Of a DNA stretch of 64,000 bases, positions 41,508 to 53,995 are shown in pieces. The notes under the pieces are model-generated. The model saw only the letters and a list, made by a program, of their open reading frames with translations, made no database searches and had not been told where the DNA came from. Position 1 is the first letter of the stretch; each line of letters begins with the position of its first letter. A program made the translations under genes and the position numbers. This stretch comes from Micropterix aruncella (lineage: Eukaryota; Arthropoda; Insecta; Lepidoptera; Micropterigidae): positions 19,919,734 to 19,983,733 of the forward strand of contig OX155973.1 in assembly GCA_944548615.1 (NCBI GenBank), read 5' to 3'.

Positions 41508-42440
41508 GCTAATGGGCCCTGTTGCAAATAGAGTTGTCAACTACAACGGGCGAACCCGTCACCTCAGGAAGTTTTAACGATTGGTTCATAACCTCAGGAA
41601 GTTTTAACGATCTCCCGTGAAGTGAACGCAGAAGACTTGGACAAAACAGCCCACCGTCAAGCTCCGCCACATGCCCCTAAGAGGCCAACGCCTTATCAGC
41701 GAGATAACCAGGTATGTTACCCAGCGGGCTTACACTCACGCCCTTACGTCCAATTGCGACCAGATTACTCCGGTCTCTCGACTGGTTAAGAGGTCGAGGT
41801 CGCTTGCGCGGTCCTCTCCTTTACGAAGCGGTGAAACGGTGTAAACCGAATCTATCGCGTACCACGGCACCCCCGCTCTATAGGAAACAGTACTGCTTCC
41901 AGACTTCCCCGACTGTTATTCTGAATGCACAATCGATTGGCTTACGCCGCACGGTGCCGTACGGGCCCTGTTGCAGTCAGGCCACTAAGACCCATGCGTG
42001 AGGTTCGGTCAAACTCACGGGTCAACACCTATCCGGCAGCCTCAACGAAGAAGTGTGAGCCCGGGTAGGACCTTGGCTTCTTCGGCCTCTTCGGGCGCCC
42101 CTGAACGGTTTGCGCACCGTTCGGCGTCAGCCCGTGCATTCCGACTGATAGTCGGGGGAATCTGGAAATGGCTTTGTTTCCTATGGAGCGGGGGCGGTTG
42201 TATACCTAGTGGTAGCCGCTCTTGAAACGACCATCCGGTACCGGGTGAGAACAGCCGGGCAAAGGATGCAGTGGTCCGCGATAGTTGGTTTCTCGCAGGC
42301 TAGATAGTGGATTGTCCATTGTCTACGTCTTCTACGCTCATCTCACGGCTGCAGGAACGATCACATATCGTTATACCAGCCTGGGGTGACGGGTTCGCCC
42401 GTTGTAGTCGACACCGCCCAACTATAAATAGACTGTCAAT
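41508..42440 (+). mobile_element. Family U copy (plus) interrupted by a U copy (minus)
   Basis: The outer copy starts gggagctaatgggccctg at 41508. It is broken after 41526 by the minus-strand copy 41527-41962, which is flanked by a perfect 13-bp duplication GGGCCCTGTTGCA (41514-41526 and 41963-41975). The outer copy then continues to the third-type 3' end at about 42420. The inner copy is 5'-truncated (436 bp), ends gacaactctatt, and itself carries a ~30-bp internal duplication (cctcaggaagttttaacgat, twice). Confidence 0.82.
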
Positions 42441-42660
42441 AATGAATGTCAGAATAATAGAATATCATTAGAGGGACGCTATGTTAACTCTTAAGGAAGA
42501 TATGAAAAGAGTGATGAAGGCGAATCTGGACTGCCAACATAGCAAAAGTGGACGAAAAATTCTTCTGTTTGCGTTGACTCCACGTTTTTGTATCCAAATT
42601 ACTGTCTGCTATGAAAAACGTAAAAATAAAGGACTTGAGCAATTTCTGGAATATATTACG
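42340..42660 (+). repeat. Family U 3' end plus shared extension, copy 2
   Basis: Past the U 3' end, gtcagaataatagaatatc and gagggacgctatgttaactc continue as at 33020-33300. The 74-codon frame 42481-42705 lies in this tail and is not conserved in copy 1. Confidence 0.6.
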
Positions 42661-43559
42661 CGTATCTCAGTTTGTTTCCCTATCTCAGTTTATTTATTTC
42701 TGTAGGATTACTTTTCATTGATAATCATATCTAATTGAATCGGTTATGAAAGCTGCTGAAGTCTTAGATCTGATAACCGTGTTTATTCCATTTCACATGG
42801 CTATAGAAACCATTGGATCAATAGGTTATTAAATAGTTTAATGCCGTACTACGTTTTGGCAGCTAGGATTTTACTATGAAACGCAACGTGTAGACTCATA
42901 GTTCAATCATTGATCAATCTTCTCTTATGTGCGTTAACCTAATATATGACGTTCTAAACATGCCGTTACAGTATTGAAAAATTGAAAAATATTTATTTGC
43001 AGCTGTTGTTATAAAAAAACATATACAGAAATAACAAGAACACACAGATTAAAAATTAAAACTGTAAAGAGACAAAGACTATGAAATAAAGCTCCAATCT
43101 CCTAATAAAATAATAATGTGCTCGATTACGTTTCTCTTGAACTAAAATCGGAAATTAGTTCATGTGAACGAGACAGAGCAGTACATCAGACCGGAATGTG
43201 AAATGAACGGTTGTCACTTGTTCGCATTACAACTACCTACCTAAAATAAAGCATCTAAATCTAACACCGCGCGAAATGTGTTCAGACTTTAGATATTCTA
43301 AAAAAAAATCACTTCAAAAAAAGAAGGAGGTTATCGATTCGGTTGTATCTTTTTTATGTTTGTTACCTCAGAACTCTGCCATGTGTGAACCAATTTGGCA
43401 AAATCTGTTTTTATTTGAAAGAATATACTTACAGATTGGTCCCATTTTATCAAAATCCTGTTCTGATGATGGGATCCATGAGGAGTTGATGAAACTCCTC
43501 AAATATTGTCGTAGAATGAAGTTGAAAATTTACATGCTGATTTAATTCCGATGATAATG
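42661..43559. other. AT-rich, no assigned feature
   Basis: An 89-codon plus frame at 43276-43545 (KKEVIDSVVSFLCLLPQNS) has no motif I can name. Confidence 0.4.
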
Positions 43560-43830
43560 CATTTTTTTATGGTATGACTTAATTCTACACCCTAGGTTGG
43601 CTCCCGACGAGGAGACCCCTCAACGGTCAACAACACAGCCACGAAATGTTGTATACTCATTCAGTTATGATAGCTCGTTCTAAGTTTCACCATAACATGA
43701 CTGCTGCTCCCAGGGTTGGTTCCTGACAAGGGGACTCCTCAACGGTCAGCAGTACAGATACGAAATTTTCTATATGCATTCAATTATGATAGCCCATTCT
43801 AAGCATCACCATGAGATAGCTGCTGGAGTT
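43560..43830. repeat. Tandem repeat, ~120-bp unit, second locus
   Basis: There are two to three units of the repeat at 21880-22245: cctaggttggctcccgacga, cctcaacggtcaacaacaca, gatagctcgttctaagtttc, caccataacatgactgctgc. Unit order and orientation are the same as at the first locus, 21.7 kb away. Confidence 0.75.
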
Positions 43831-45464
43831 ATAAAAAAAATGGAGTCGGTTTTTTTTGTTATAGTTTGTCTATTATTATGTCTATGCGTAGCTACGCATA
43901 TTAGATTAATATTCAAGAGCGAATTGGGTTTGTCTGTAAAACTTCTTAACAATATTTGAAATAAATAAATAAATTATACTAGATTCTCAACATTCCGTCT
44001 TCCTATTAATAACCGCAAATCTAGTAACTTTTTCGGCCGACATTGCTTTCTCCGTTATCCTTTGTGTAGCTTTATAATATTAAATTACACTAATGTCAGA
44101 TTTTAACATGTAATATTATTTTTATATTATTTATCCCCCACAAAATCTAACCCAAGATCGAGCTGCCAGCTTTCTGGGTCAACCGCCACCCAACGTATAT
44201 CACTACAAAGTATTTGCTGAAGTCAATGCCCTTTTGAGTGGGGTTACTCGAATGACCTAATTAAATTAATCGGTACTCAAGATAGTGTGAAAATCAACCG
44301 ATAGATCGCGCTCGTAATAATAGGAAAACATTCGAAATGCATTAGTTATAAATATTTATTATCATACAGATTTTTGAAACTATTTAACTTATGCGTTATA
44401 TTATAATATATTGTTTTTTATTTTATTTTAAAACAAATATTTTGCGAGCGGGCTGGCGCCATCTAGCGATGGATAGCGGAAGCGTCTGCACCATCAGTTG
44501 CTTTTAATTTGACTATGCGATGACAGAGGGCGATAGGCGTTCACGAGGAAAGCTTTCCCTTTCACAATAATAAATTACATATTATTGTAAACAATTAACT
44601 TAGTATGGTAGCAAAATTACAAAAATAACAAATTAATGTAAATTATATTTTTACATAGGACTTTTGAAATATTACTACATTGCGACGATCGAAGAACGAG
44701 ACATGGAAAAAAGATATTGCAGGTCTGCATGTGCCCAGAAATGGACTACTACAAAGGCAGCAATGATTATTTTGTAAATCCTTATAAAGTCCGCCAGAAC
44801 AAGAAGAGTATCCAACCGAAAGATAAAATTGATTACCTGCGTATTGGAAATGTACATATGTATATATGTACATAGTATGAGGAAACAAAAATATTCGTCT
44901 CTATTTTATTTAAGAATTAATTATTATTAAAAAAAGATTTTGCTTACAAAAATAACAGGAACCGAATGGCAAAACCTTAGCCTCATGCTTATTTGATTTT
45001 GTCACCCAACTGGGACTAGACCGTTATAATATGGACAATAATTTATGTCACTTTTAAAATATGCTCATAAAACTAAATTACCCTAAAAAATGGTCATAAA
45101 AAAGCAAGTCTATTATAAAATCTAACATTTTGTTAAATAGATGGTGAGAAAGAGAATAGAATAGTGAGAAAAAGAAACTAAAATAAAGACAAATATATGA
45201 AAAAATATTATTAGAAAAAAAAGAAGGAGAAAGTAATAGGAAAATTTAATATATGGTAAGTCATATATAATTAAATATAATAATACCCAGTGAAAATAAG
45301 TAAAATTCATTATGTATGTGTATTTTGTATCTGTATATATGTACCTATATACTTTATTTATTCTATAAATTAATTAAATTTCTATATTATATAATATATG
45401 TGTTTTGAATATTTATTATTTAGCTCCTTAAAAATATTGTTTTATATAATATAAAATTAAAGAC
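43831..45464. other. AT-rich intergenic sequence
   Basis: Only short frames. At 44448-44470 gctggcgccatctagcg is a motif often left by old elements, but no element is definable. Confidence 0.4.
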
Positions 45465-45805
45465 TATCGCAGTTGTTTGACATTATAAATAGGGTAGAAA
45501 ACGAATTTACCGCGTGAAATTTGTAGCACCCGACTGCGTAGGTTATAACGTTGGTGGGGGGCCGGGCTCGGAGCGCGCGAATTTTGAAAACCGTAGAAGA
45601 GAGTTTGTAGCCGTCGTCTCTATTGAATCCCATTGTGCTATCCAGGGAACAATTCTACTTTCCTCGCATGATCCGGGAAGCCATTGAAATAAAAAGAACC
45701 CCGAACTTCAATAGAGACGACTGTTACAAACTCTCTTCTACGTGAAACCCTCTTCTTAAATGACGTTAGACAGGATACACTGAGTGTTGTGTGCAAGATG
45801 AACCC
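45465..45805 (-). pseudogene. Penelope-like element, rearranged remnant
   Basis: The terminal repeat (agactatcgcagttgtttg to gtagcacccgac) jumps to gcgtaggttataacgttgg, and then to a palindromic piece. In that piece gaattttgaaaaccg leads into gtagaagagagtttgtagcc and its reverse complement at about 45715-45755. The plus strand encodes FPRMIREAIEIKRTPNFN, the post-nuclease segment of the protein at 19802-20595. At least two deletions and one inversion are visible. Confidence 0.7.
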
Positions 45806-45884
45806 TGATCACATTACACTCCTTTTTTGGTGGGCAGTCGTGTAAAATCCCGATAATTTATTTTTATTTTTAGCCTTTAAATTT

Positions 45885-46035
45885 TGTCGATCGATGCAAT
45901 AAAAAGACACAATTGCACATTCACAGATACATATAAACACTTCCTAATACGGTTGGTTGTAAGAGATGGTCTAATGACAATAAATTCTCCCATTGTGAAA
46001 TTTCACAATAAAGAGTAGAAACAAACAAATAAACA
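45885..46035 (+). mobile_element. SINE, 5'-truncated third copy
   Basis: It lacks the tRNA head but keeps gtcgatcgatgcaataaaaa, the tail ggttggttgtaagagatgg, cccattgtgaaatttcac and aataaagagtagaaacaaac. Confidence 0.75.
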
Positions 46036-47578
46036 CAATCAATGATGGTAAGGACAGTACAATTTGATCCTGTATAACAGAGTAAATCAGTGTCAATTAC
46101 CCATCCGTATCCATTGATGAAATGGTATGTTGTATGAGTCGTGTCGGACCGTTTATGAGGATATATGTAGATATGTGTCTACTGTGTCGCCCTTGCGTAG
46201 AACGCGGGTCTGTTGGCAGAAACGAAAGTCAATATAGTGCAGCGGACGAATCGTGACCTACGGCAAAGAGACGTCTGTTGAGGTTGCCACTTTTCAATGG
46301 CCTATGCGCTAAATGGTTTTCACAAACGATGCCTCGTTATAAATTTCACGCTTTTCCCAAACGCTTGCAATATATTACTGTATAGATATTATTTAAGTGT
46401 CTAATCAAAAAAACATATTTAAATAATTGCTTTTCACGAACTTCTGCAATGCCAGAGGTAAAAAAATCCGGAGGAGATTTATAACCAATAAGTAAATATA
46501 TTAAAAGGAATAAAAAACACGACTGCCGTTGCAAAAAAAAAACTACTGCATTTTTTTTATTAGAATTATTTGTGACTGAGTTTATCCATATAGATACATA
46601 TATATTTTCGGAATGTACTCGATCAGACTTTTCATTTGAAAACATAGACACGATATATTTATGTCAATTTATTGATATTTGAAGATTTGGACATTTAGAC
46701 AACAATTTATTTGATATTTTGACCCTATGGCACCCTATGACACTCGTGACGGGACGGTTCTAAGACTACCGCATACTTCTAAATCGGTTGACATGAGTTA
46801 TAGCGGAATAAAGAACCGGAAAACATATATAGATGAATCCTGAGCATAGTTTCTGCGATTTTTACTCAGTTAAATAGCCAGGCAGTCGGACGCTACATAT
46901 AATAGGATTTATGAAATGCTGTTGCTTATTAATAGCCATTTTTATGCCGTAGGTGTATAATTTTTGGTTTAACCAATTTTAAAATTAACAGACTAAACTG
47001 TGACTTGAATTTGATAGAAGCAAACTACATCGAAGCCACGGGCAAGTAATCGTTCAAATATTACTCACCAATCAGATAAGCTCGAATAGACAATCGCGTA
47101 ACTTACCTGAAACAAAATAAAAATGAAAATTAGGAATCGTGGGAATAATTATAGTTTTTACAATATCTCTGGATCACTAAAAAAGTAAACTAAAATTGAA
47201 CAGTCTTATCTTTTTCGAGGTCTGAAGATAACTGAAGTGATATAGCTGAAAGAAGAATGGCAGTAAAAGAATAACAGATATTTTGGATAATGGCTAATTA
47301 ACAGTTACGATTTATATGTATTCTCTTATAGGTACAAAAATGTGCAATTTCTTGAGTTTTAGCAGAACTACATAGAAATAAAATATTTCTGGAAATAAAT
47401 CGATTCACTCTACCAACATCATCGTACCACCTTGCTAATTTCACCGACACTTCAGACTTAAGTGGTAAGTTATCCTGAGCTGTGTACGATTCGTATGTTT
47501 TAGGCTTGTGCGTGCAAAAAAGTGCCTACTCAAAAAGCGTCAAGAAAAAATTGAAACCAAATAAAATTCTTTATTTGA
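46036..47578. other. AT-rich stretch with a family D copy
   Basis: About 46625-46850 is family D (gacactcgtgacggg, cttctaaatcggttgacatg, gaaaacatatatagatgaat). No gene is seen in the remainder. Confidence 0.45.
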
Positions 47579-48673
47579 TCTATACTAATATTATAAAGAA
47601 GTCATATTTGTAAGTTTGTATGTAGGAGGCAATCTCCAAAACTACTGATCCGATTACACTAATGGAAAGCTCCATTATCGACAAGTGCTATAAGCTATAT
47701 TTTATTGCGTTAAATATTAGTTTTCAATGCGAAATCACGATATTTGTAGATCGAGTCGGAGAAAAATGAGCTGGTGAGTTGTTTTATCGGCGTGCGCTGA
47801 CGAAATGTTTTGATATATGTAAAAATAATATATGACAAAAATATCGGCCTCAAAGAGATCTATAAAAAAGTCAGCGACAGCATATATCCCACTTTTATAT
47901 TTAAGCTACAATAACTGCTTTTATATCTCAAAAAAATAGGAAAAATAATTAGGCTGTTTGTTAAAGACATTAGCAATAAAATAGGAATGCTTATCTAAAT
48001 AAATAAATTAATAGTTTTAAAAAAAAACTAAAAACACGCTTTTATAAATGCACGTAAAAACCACATCATCAGACCTTGAAACCTGATCGTGGTCAAAGTT
48101 CATTCCAAGACTTTTCTAACAAGTCCAAACACAGCTATGATACGATGTTCCATCATGAAGTTCCAGTTCATATCTTCCGACTCCATCATCAGATCAGTTC
48201 GTCGGTACCATATTATTGTATTGTCATCAGAACTACATACAGCTGCCAATTTTCATGACCCTACGATCCTTGCAAGATGGTTAAATTTGTTACCTTAGAT
48301 TCTATTACATAATTAGTTACATACAGGTCGACCTAATAAAATCGTGTTAATTAATTCATTATAATGGGCGTTAAAGACAGTTCAAATAAGCAATTTACTG
48401 TAAGTTTGTGTGTTGTATAGTTATAGAAATATCTTGAAATTAGTGACGCGTACAAGCACCTCGATATACCTAGGTCAGCGTGCAGCGGAAGGCGGCGGGT
48501 TGGCGAAGAACAACACTCGTACGTCTACGAGATAGGTGGCTTGCATCTGAGGGGGAGGTCTTACACTATATATCTAAAGCTAGCGTCTAAAAAGGCAAAA
48601 AAAACGCCACTCTACTTAAATTAACAAATCAATTCGAAACTTTACGCGATGCGAAGCCGCGGGAAACAGCTAG
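47579..48673 (+). mobile_element. Helitron, non-autonomous, carrying MITE M
   Basis: It starts TCTATACTAATATTATAAAG after A at 47578 and ends CTAG at 48670-48673 before T. A short imperfect stem (gcgatgcgaagccgcg) precedes the end. The 5' part contains tccaaaactactgatccgat, a common Helitron subterminal phrase. The 1095 bp include the MITE at 48030-48352. No ORF of its own. Confidence 0.82.
48030..48352 (+). mobile_element. MITE M, single-module copy
   Basis: The ends acacgcttttataaatg and, read inward from the right, acacgattttattaggtcg are inverted. The interior matches 24830-25225 in opposite orientation and has one module instead of two. Confidence 0.7.
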
Positions 48674-48799
48674 TCAGATTATAACACTGGTTATAAAAGG
48701 TATTCAAATACAAAATCTAACCTAACTGCACTATACAACCCGTCTACACTTCGTGCATAAGGCTTAAATTTATTTAAATATTGCACTACTCGTAAAACA

Positions 48800-49640
48800 C
48801 CTAAAATATGACTATATTACGATACACACTAGCTAATAATTGTGTAATTGTGCACCACTAAAGAGATCCCCCACAGTCAAATATCTAGGGATTGTAGTTG
48901 ACAATAAATTGCGATGGGAAGAGCAAGTCAATGCAGTGTCAAAGAAAGTGAGAACCCTTGGTTATACTTTCAAAGAGTTGAGGAGTGTTCTGGATCGCAG
49001 GACGCTAACCATAGTGTATTTTGCATTATGTGAAACCCTTATTAACTATGGTATAATTGGGTGGAATGGGTGCTGCAAAACCCTCCTGACGCCACTTCTA
49101 ACAGCGCAAAAATGTATTTTAAAAATCATGCATCGCAAACCATATCAATATTCTTCTAAGGAACTCTTTAAAGAGGCTCAGGTTTTGGATGCTAGGTTAT
49201 TATTCATTAAAACTGCACTACGTTGGGTTTTCGTGGCCAAACAAAATAAATCTTTTATTATTACGCACACGAAACCCACTAGACAACTCCTGAGTGATAA
49301 TTTGAATGTACCTAGGATGAAGACGACTTTCGGACAGCGACACTACTCTTTCATAGCTACAAGACTCTATAATAAATTAAGCAGTGACATTAAAACCAGC
49401 CCCAATTGTCATGTGTTTAAAAGCAAAATAAATAAATGGCTGGTGCAAGAAGAGCGTTTATCTATCCATGCCATGATCGATGTAGTAGAATAATTTGAAG
49501 TTGACTGAACATATATTGTGTAATGTATGTATGTGTGTATATGTGTATTCTAATGTATTTAGTATTTCTATTTCCTATATAATATTGTAAATTTTATTAT
49601 TATTATATATATTTTATTATTATTATTATTGTGTTTGGTT
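48800..49640 (+). pseudogene. LINE C relative, RT C-terminal region
   Basis: The 217-codon frame 48840-49493 reads SPTVKYLGIVVDNKLRWEEQ, VRTLGYTFKELRSVLDRRTL, YGIIGWNGCCKTLLTPLLT, AQKCILKIMHRKPYQYSSKE and FKSKINKWLVQEERLS before the stop. It aligns along its whole length with LINE C (23682-24300) but with clear divergence, so it is a sister subfamily. It is truncated just upstream of YLGI. The AT-rich 3' UTR ends in ATT-type repeats around 49590-49630. Confidence 0.88.
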
Positions 49641-50189
49641 GGTTCAACGACCTTTGTTTTAAATGTAAAAATACAAATTGCCCTGGAACGGGTATATCCC
49701 AGTTGGGCAGCACTAGCCAGTGAATGAAAGAGGAAAGTTTTTGCCATTTGTTTTAATATTATATTTATTGTAAAATGGTTAATTTAATAATTCCAAAAAA
49801 TAAAATAAAAATAAAAAATAAATGTCACTATCCTTCCCAGCCCTCCCACGCCCTGCCAAGTTTGTTCACCCCTCCCCATTCTTGAACTTTCTGGAGTATT
49901 TTAGAATATTCTACAGCATTCTTGGTCTCCTCACAAAAAAACAATGTGTTCACTTTCAGCTGCCTTTAAAAACGCCTTTTACTCTTTCCTTTCCGACTCT
50001 CCAACCAATGCGTTCGTTAGTCATCTTTTATTAAGATTTTGGTCATCTTCTATCGAGATTTTTGAAAAATTTTGCATCGTCCTAAATTTGTCTATGGTCC
50101 ATTAAATTTACGGGCCATGGACAAATTTAGCATGCCATTTTTTCAAGAATAGGCCCACTGGGGGTCGGGGCCTATATTCTTCCGATATT
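49641..50189. other. No gene; short hairpin
   Basis: At 50083-50129 aaatttgtctatggtcc pairs with gggccatggacaaattt (two mismatches). The rest has a few C-rich runs but no motif. Confidence 0.4.
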
Positions 50190-50430
50190 TTTTTCTTCCG
50201 TGGGTTCCTATTCCGCCTTATTAGGAGTGGTTTAATAAATACCCAAGTACTCTGGATGTATAAGGTTTAGGCCGAGATTTTCTTCTTCTTCCGTGGGTTC
50301 CTATCCCGCCTTATCTAAAGTGCTCTAATTCATACCCAAGTAGTCCCAATAGTATAATATTTCGGACGAAAATATTCTTCTTCTTACGGGGGTTTCTATC
50401 CCGTCTTATCTAGAGTGCTTTAACTCCGAA
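50190..50430. repeat. Tandem repeat, ~105-bp unit
   Basis: The words cttccgtgggttcctat, cccgccttatctaaagtgc and atacccaagtagtcc recur with a spacing of about 105 bp, giving two full units and a partial third. Confidence 0.7.
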
Positions 50431-50589
50431 GAAAATAAATTTGGCATGCTATTTTTTTATTAATCACCCCTGGTCAAATAATAATGCGTTCTTCGATTTT
50501 TTTGTATAGCAATAGGGCCATTATATAAAATTATCTTTGAGCGAATGAGCTATCGAATTTGAGTCGCACGTGTTTTACATTCTTCTTCT

Positions 50590-51125
50590 TCTTTTTTCCT
50601 TTTGGCAATCCACCCAATGAGGGTGATTTCTGCCAGGTGGTTATAATTTTTTTAAATTTGGGAACTTTATTGTTAGTAGGACAGCACTGAAACAAACAGA
50701 CACAAAACATACAATAAAGGAAACAGTAGGAACTAGTATATAAAGGAATGGAATATTGTTACTAAAGGTAAATGTGGTTGAGGGAGATAAATTTACAGAG
50801 GATTTTGAGGACTTTTGGAGAGTTAAGGGAGAGGAGATGGTCCACACACAGTGGGAGCTGAATTTTGAGGGCTATAAGGTCCGAGACAAAATTAGGATAG
50901 TTGTTGTTAAATGGGCAGTTAAAAAAGAGGTGGTCAGCAGTGCAGACTGCATGACCGCAATCGCATTGGGGGGACGGGAGGACGTGTATCCTATAGAGGT
51001 GAGCGGGAGTGCAGCTGTGGCCAATACGCAATCTGCAAATGACTGCTATTTCCTTGCGGCTAAGTGGCTGATGATGGAGCCATGGCTTAGGTCGGATGTG
51101 TTTTACACTAGATACCGATCTTGTG
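50590..51125 (-). pseudogene. LINE E C-terminal zinc-knuckle region
   Basis: The minus frame runs KPWLHHQPLSRKEIAVICRL, RIGHSCTPAHLYRIHVLPSP, QCDCGHAVCTADHLFFNCPF and on to a stop at 50762. R-GH------L-RI------C-CG----DHL-F-CP is the C-terminal Cys/His motif of many Jockey/R1-type LINEs. The 3' tail at 50590-50760 ends in (TTC)n-like sequence. The element is truncated 5' of about 51125, where a Penelope-like end begins. A second copy is at 58930-59320. Confidence 0.8.
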
Positions 51126-51130
51126 GTAAT

Positions 51131-51345
51131 ATTAGGTTGTAGGTTTGCAGCCTATTCGCGGACAACGGATTGATAGCTCTTTCAGTCTACCCTGGACAAT
51201 GGCGGCTGCAACGTCGCCGAAACGTCGGGTGCTACAAACTTCACGGTACAACAACAAACTGTTACAACAAACTGCGGTAAATTCGTTTTCTATCCTATTT
51301 ATAATGTCAAACAACCGCAATAGTCTTCGATTTCATATATTAGGT
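51131..51345 (+). mobile_element. Penelope-like element terminal fragment
   Basis: It contains cggacaacggattgatagct, ctttcagtctaccctggac, cgaaacgtcgggtgctac and tgtcaaacaaccgcaatagt in the order of the 3' end of the family. A ~25-bp insertion (caacaacaaactgttac) interrupts the terminal part. Confidence 0.75.
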
Positions 51346-52528
51346 TCTGTTTTCCTATTTAAATAAATATGTTTATGATAACAGAATAATACATATTATA
51401 CAGAGATTTCGTTTAAATTACATAAATTATTATCGTGTTAGGAAAACCGCAAAAAATATATAATTTTTGGGCAATATTTTCACCACTAGCAGCAAGGTCA
51501 GAAGCCCGGGAAGCACGCGTAGCTCATTTCGCGCCAAAACTTGCAGGACATTGAACTTTGCGGGTAGTGTAAAGAGAGCATTTCACTCGCTCCTTGTATT
51601 TAGATTCTGTAGTTAGTTCGTCCCAAAGATGATAAAATTTAAAAAAAATGAAAAAAGTATCCAGGTAGGTACTTATCCCCATCAGTAATCATTAAAAATA
51701 TAAAATGGAAAATGAACCACATTTTTTTAATGAATGAATTTTATTTACTGAACATTTATATCCTTCATAAAAGCAATTTCAGGCCCAAAATGAGATTGAA
51801 AATTGATATTATGGTGCATAGTGTGGGTTTAGAAATATAGGAAATAATTTTTTTTTTTAACATTTTTATTCATCATAATTAATAATTATGCCTTATTAGC
51901 GCTAAGAACTAATTTAAAAAATCATATATAAAAAAAAACATCATCAAAATTGTTCTTTGGTGTGGTATATTCTAAAACGAGCGTTAAAAACACACAACCT
52001 CACTGCTCAAAACACTGGGCAGTACTAGTAACATCGCGTGATGTCACCCGATTTGCATAGATTAGGAGATAGTGGTGAAGTGGTACCTCGTTCGAATCAT
52101 CGTAGCTGTCTTTTGTCTCGCTTCCACATACCATGAATCGTATTTATTTTCGCCCGAAACATTCGGGAGTGATCTTAGTTATCTCGGGTGTGGGAATTTT
52201 CGCACATAATAGCCGCTCGAGTATACTCGGGCGTAGTCCTTAAATGGTTAAGAAACTATAGAATCCTAATCTTTTCTCAAAACTGTGCTTATACAACGAA
52301 TGTCCGAAAAACACAGTCACTTATTCTTATTATTATTATTTTCTTATCTATCTTATATTATTATTCTTTGTTATAATTTCCTTTTTTTTCTGATGTGGAA
52401 TATGGATATTTTTTTATTTTTAGAAATTCAAATATGCTTAGTTTGCAGACAAAATATCATATATTTTTTTCTCAGTCAAATTCTTGCTAAAATACATTTT
52501 TTTAAGTTAGTATATTTTAGAATTGTAA
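51346..52528. other. AT-rich intergenic sequence
   Basis: Only short frames. No motif, element end or RNA gene was recognised. Confidence 0.45.
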
Positions 52529-52569
52529 TTGCTAAAATATAAAAAAGTTGTCATTGATCATTATTTCCC

Positions 52570-52960
52570 GAAACCCTTCTTGGAAAAGTTGTCACATGAG
52601 CAATCGCGTGAGTGTTACTTTCCCGCCAAAAGCACCCGGGGTCAACGACCTCTCTACTACGTAATCAGGGAGCATTTCACTGCCAGCGCTCCCCTTGCTT
52701 CCTCCATCCTCCACTCCAACCCCCGATCCTCTCGCGGCAGCTTCCGCACAGAAGGTCGCCGACCTACGGCAACAGATCGCGTGGGTGAAGGCGGGGAGGG
52801 AAGCGAGGGTGGGAGGGGGGGGGGGGGGGTAAGGGAGGGGTTACGCCCCCTTTCCCACCCCTACCGAAACCCACACACGCATACAGTATTCACATACACA
52901 GTCGCTATCCACCCCCTACTGTCGTTTCTATTTTCTACAGGCTATTTTCGTCACTAAAGG
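52570..52960. other. GC-rich island 1
   Basis: A 142-codon plus frame crosses it, but its AT-rich start and repetitive Gly/Glu-rich middle (G15 run at 52815-52829) argue against a real protein. It contains ggtcaacgacctc, also present in two other GC-rich islands. Its role is unknown. Confidence 0.35.
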
Positions 52961-53995
52961 TTCGACGGCAATTATTGTACTATTATTAATAACACACCGG
53001 AAAAGATTGCCTTATCACGCACACGTGAGAAAACGAAAGATTTCTTAAGGGTCAGCTTCATGAAAATACAAAAAAAAATCATTTGAAATAAAACGAAAAA
53101 AATATTTACAGGCATATTACATATTACTTTGTAACTAAGCACTATAACATCAATTATATAAGTATAGGTAAATAAAGATCTACCTACAGTGTATAGTCTC
53201 ATTATGATAAACTCCTACATAGTAAGTCAATAAATTCAAAAATGTATTTACTGGGATAATATTCTCATAGATGTGCCGCGGTTAGTCGACATTATTCAGC
53301 ATTTTTCATTATTCGTCGAATTTCAAATAATAGTGTCCGACAATGGTGAATAATTGTTGGCCCGGCAGAATGCCTAGTGGAAGACTTCAAGGGCACCTAT
53401 TAGGGGCCCGTGAAGTCTTCACGATAGATATTCGATTCGATTCCGCACCGTGAAGCAATGTTGAACGATGTTAGTTCTAGCTCGCGGGTTAGCTCGGGAT
53501 AGAACATTTTAATAGAAGCTTGTTTTTAAAAATGGGTTTTTACTATTATTACATAATTATTTTACCTATAATTAGTTACTCCTTTATGACATACAGATAT
53601 TGTACTTGTGAACTTGTAACTTTGCGACTTGTTACTTTCGAGAATCGGGGCCCACCCGAGCCGTTTCCATGGCAACGCAATTCGGCGTCTCCCATCTCGC
53701 TCGCGCATTCGCGCGCTCTCTCCGTCACCACCAACACAGGCTCACGCGCAAACCCCGTATCGCCGTCGTCCCGCGATGGCATTACTTTTCCCAATTGTTT
53801 ATGTGTATAAGATAGAGAGAGCTCCCTGTTCCCTGCTCTGTCGGTGGTTAAGGCTCGCACACACGCACAATGGGGGCATCGAAATTCCGGAGCGGGGTCA
53901 GCGAACCCCCCACCAGGGACAATGACCACCGCAGCCTTTTCGCCCGGATGACACCACGAATTTTCGTTAGTTAATTTCCCTATCCACGTGGAGTG
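52961..53995. other. AT-rich spacer and GC-rich island 2
   Basis: A hairpin at 53380-53420 (gaagacttcaagggc pairing with gcccgtgaagtcttc) lies in the AT-rich part. Island 2 (about 53640-53960) is open in several frames, up to 140 codons on the minus strand, with no domain recognised. Confidence 0.35.

Noticed and set aside
52529..52957. 142-codon ORF as a protein gene
   Set aside because: It starts in AT-rich intergenic sequence and runs through a G15 tract and low-complexity Gly-rich sequence; no domain.
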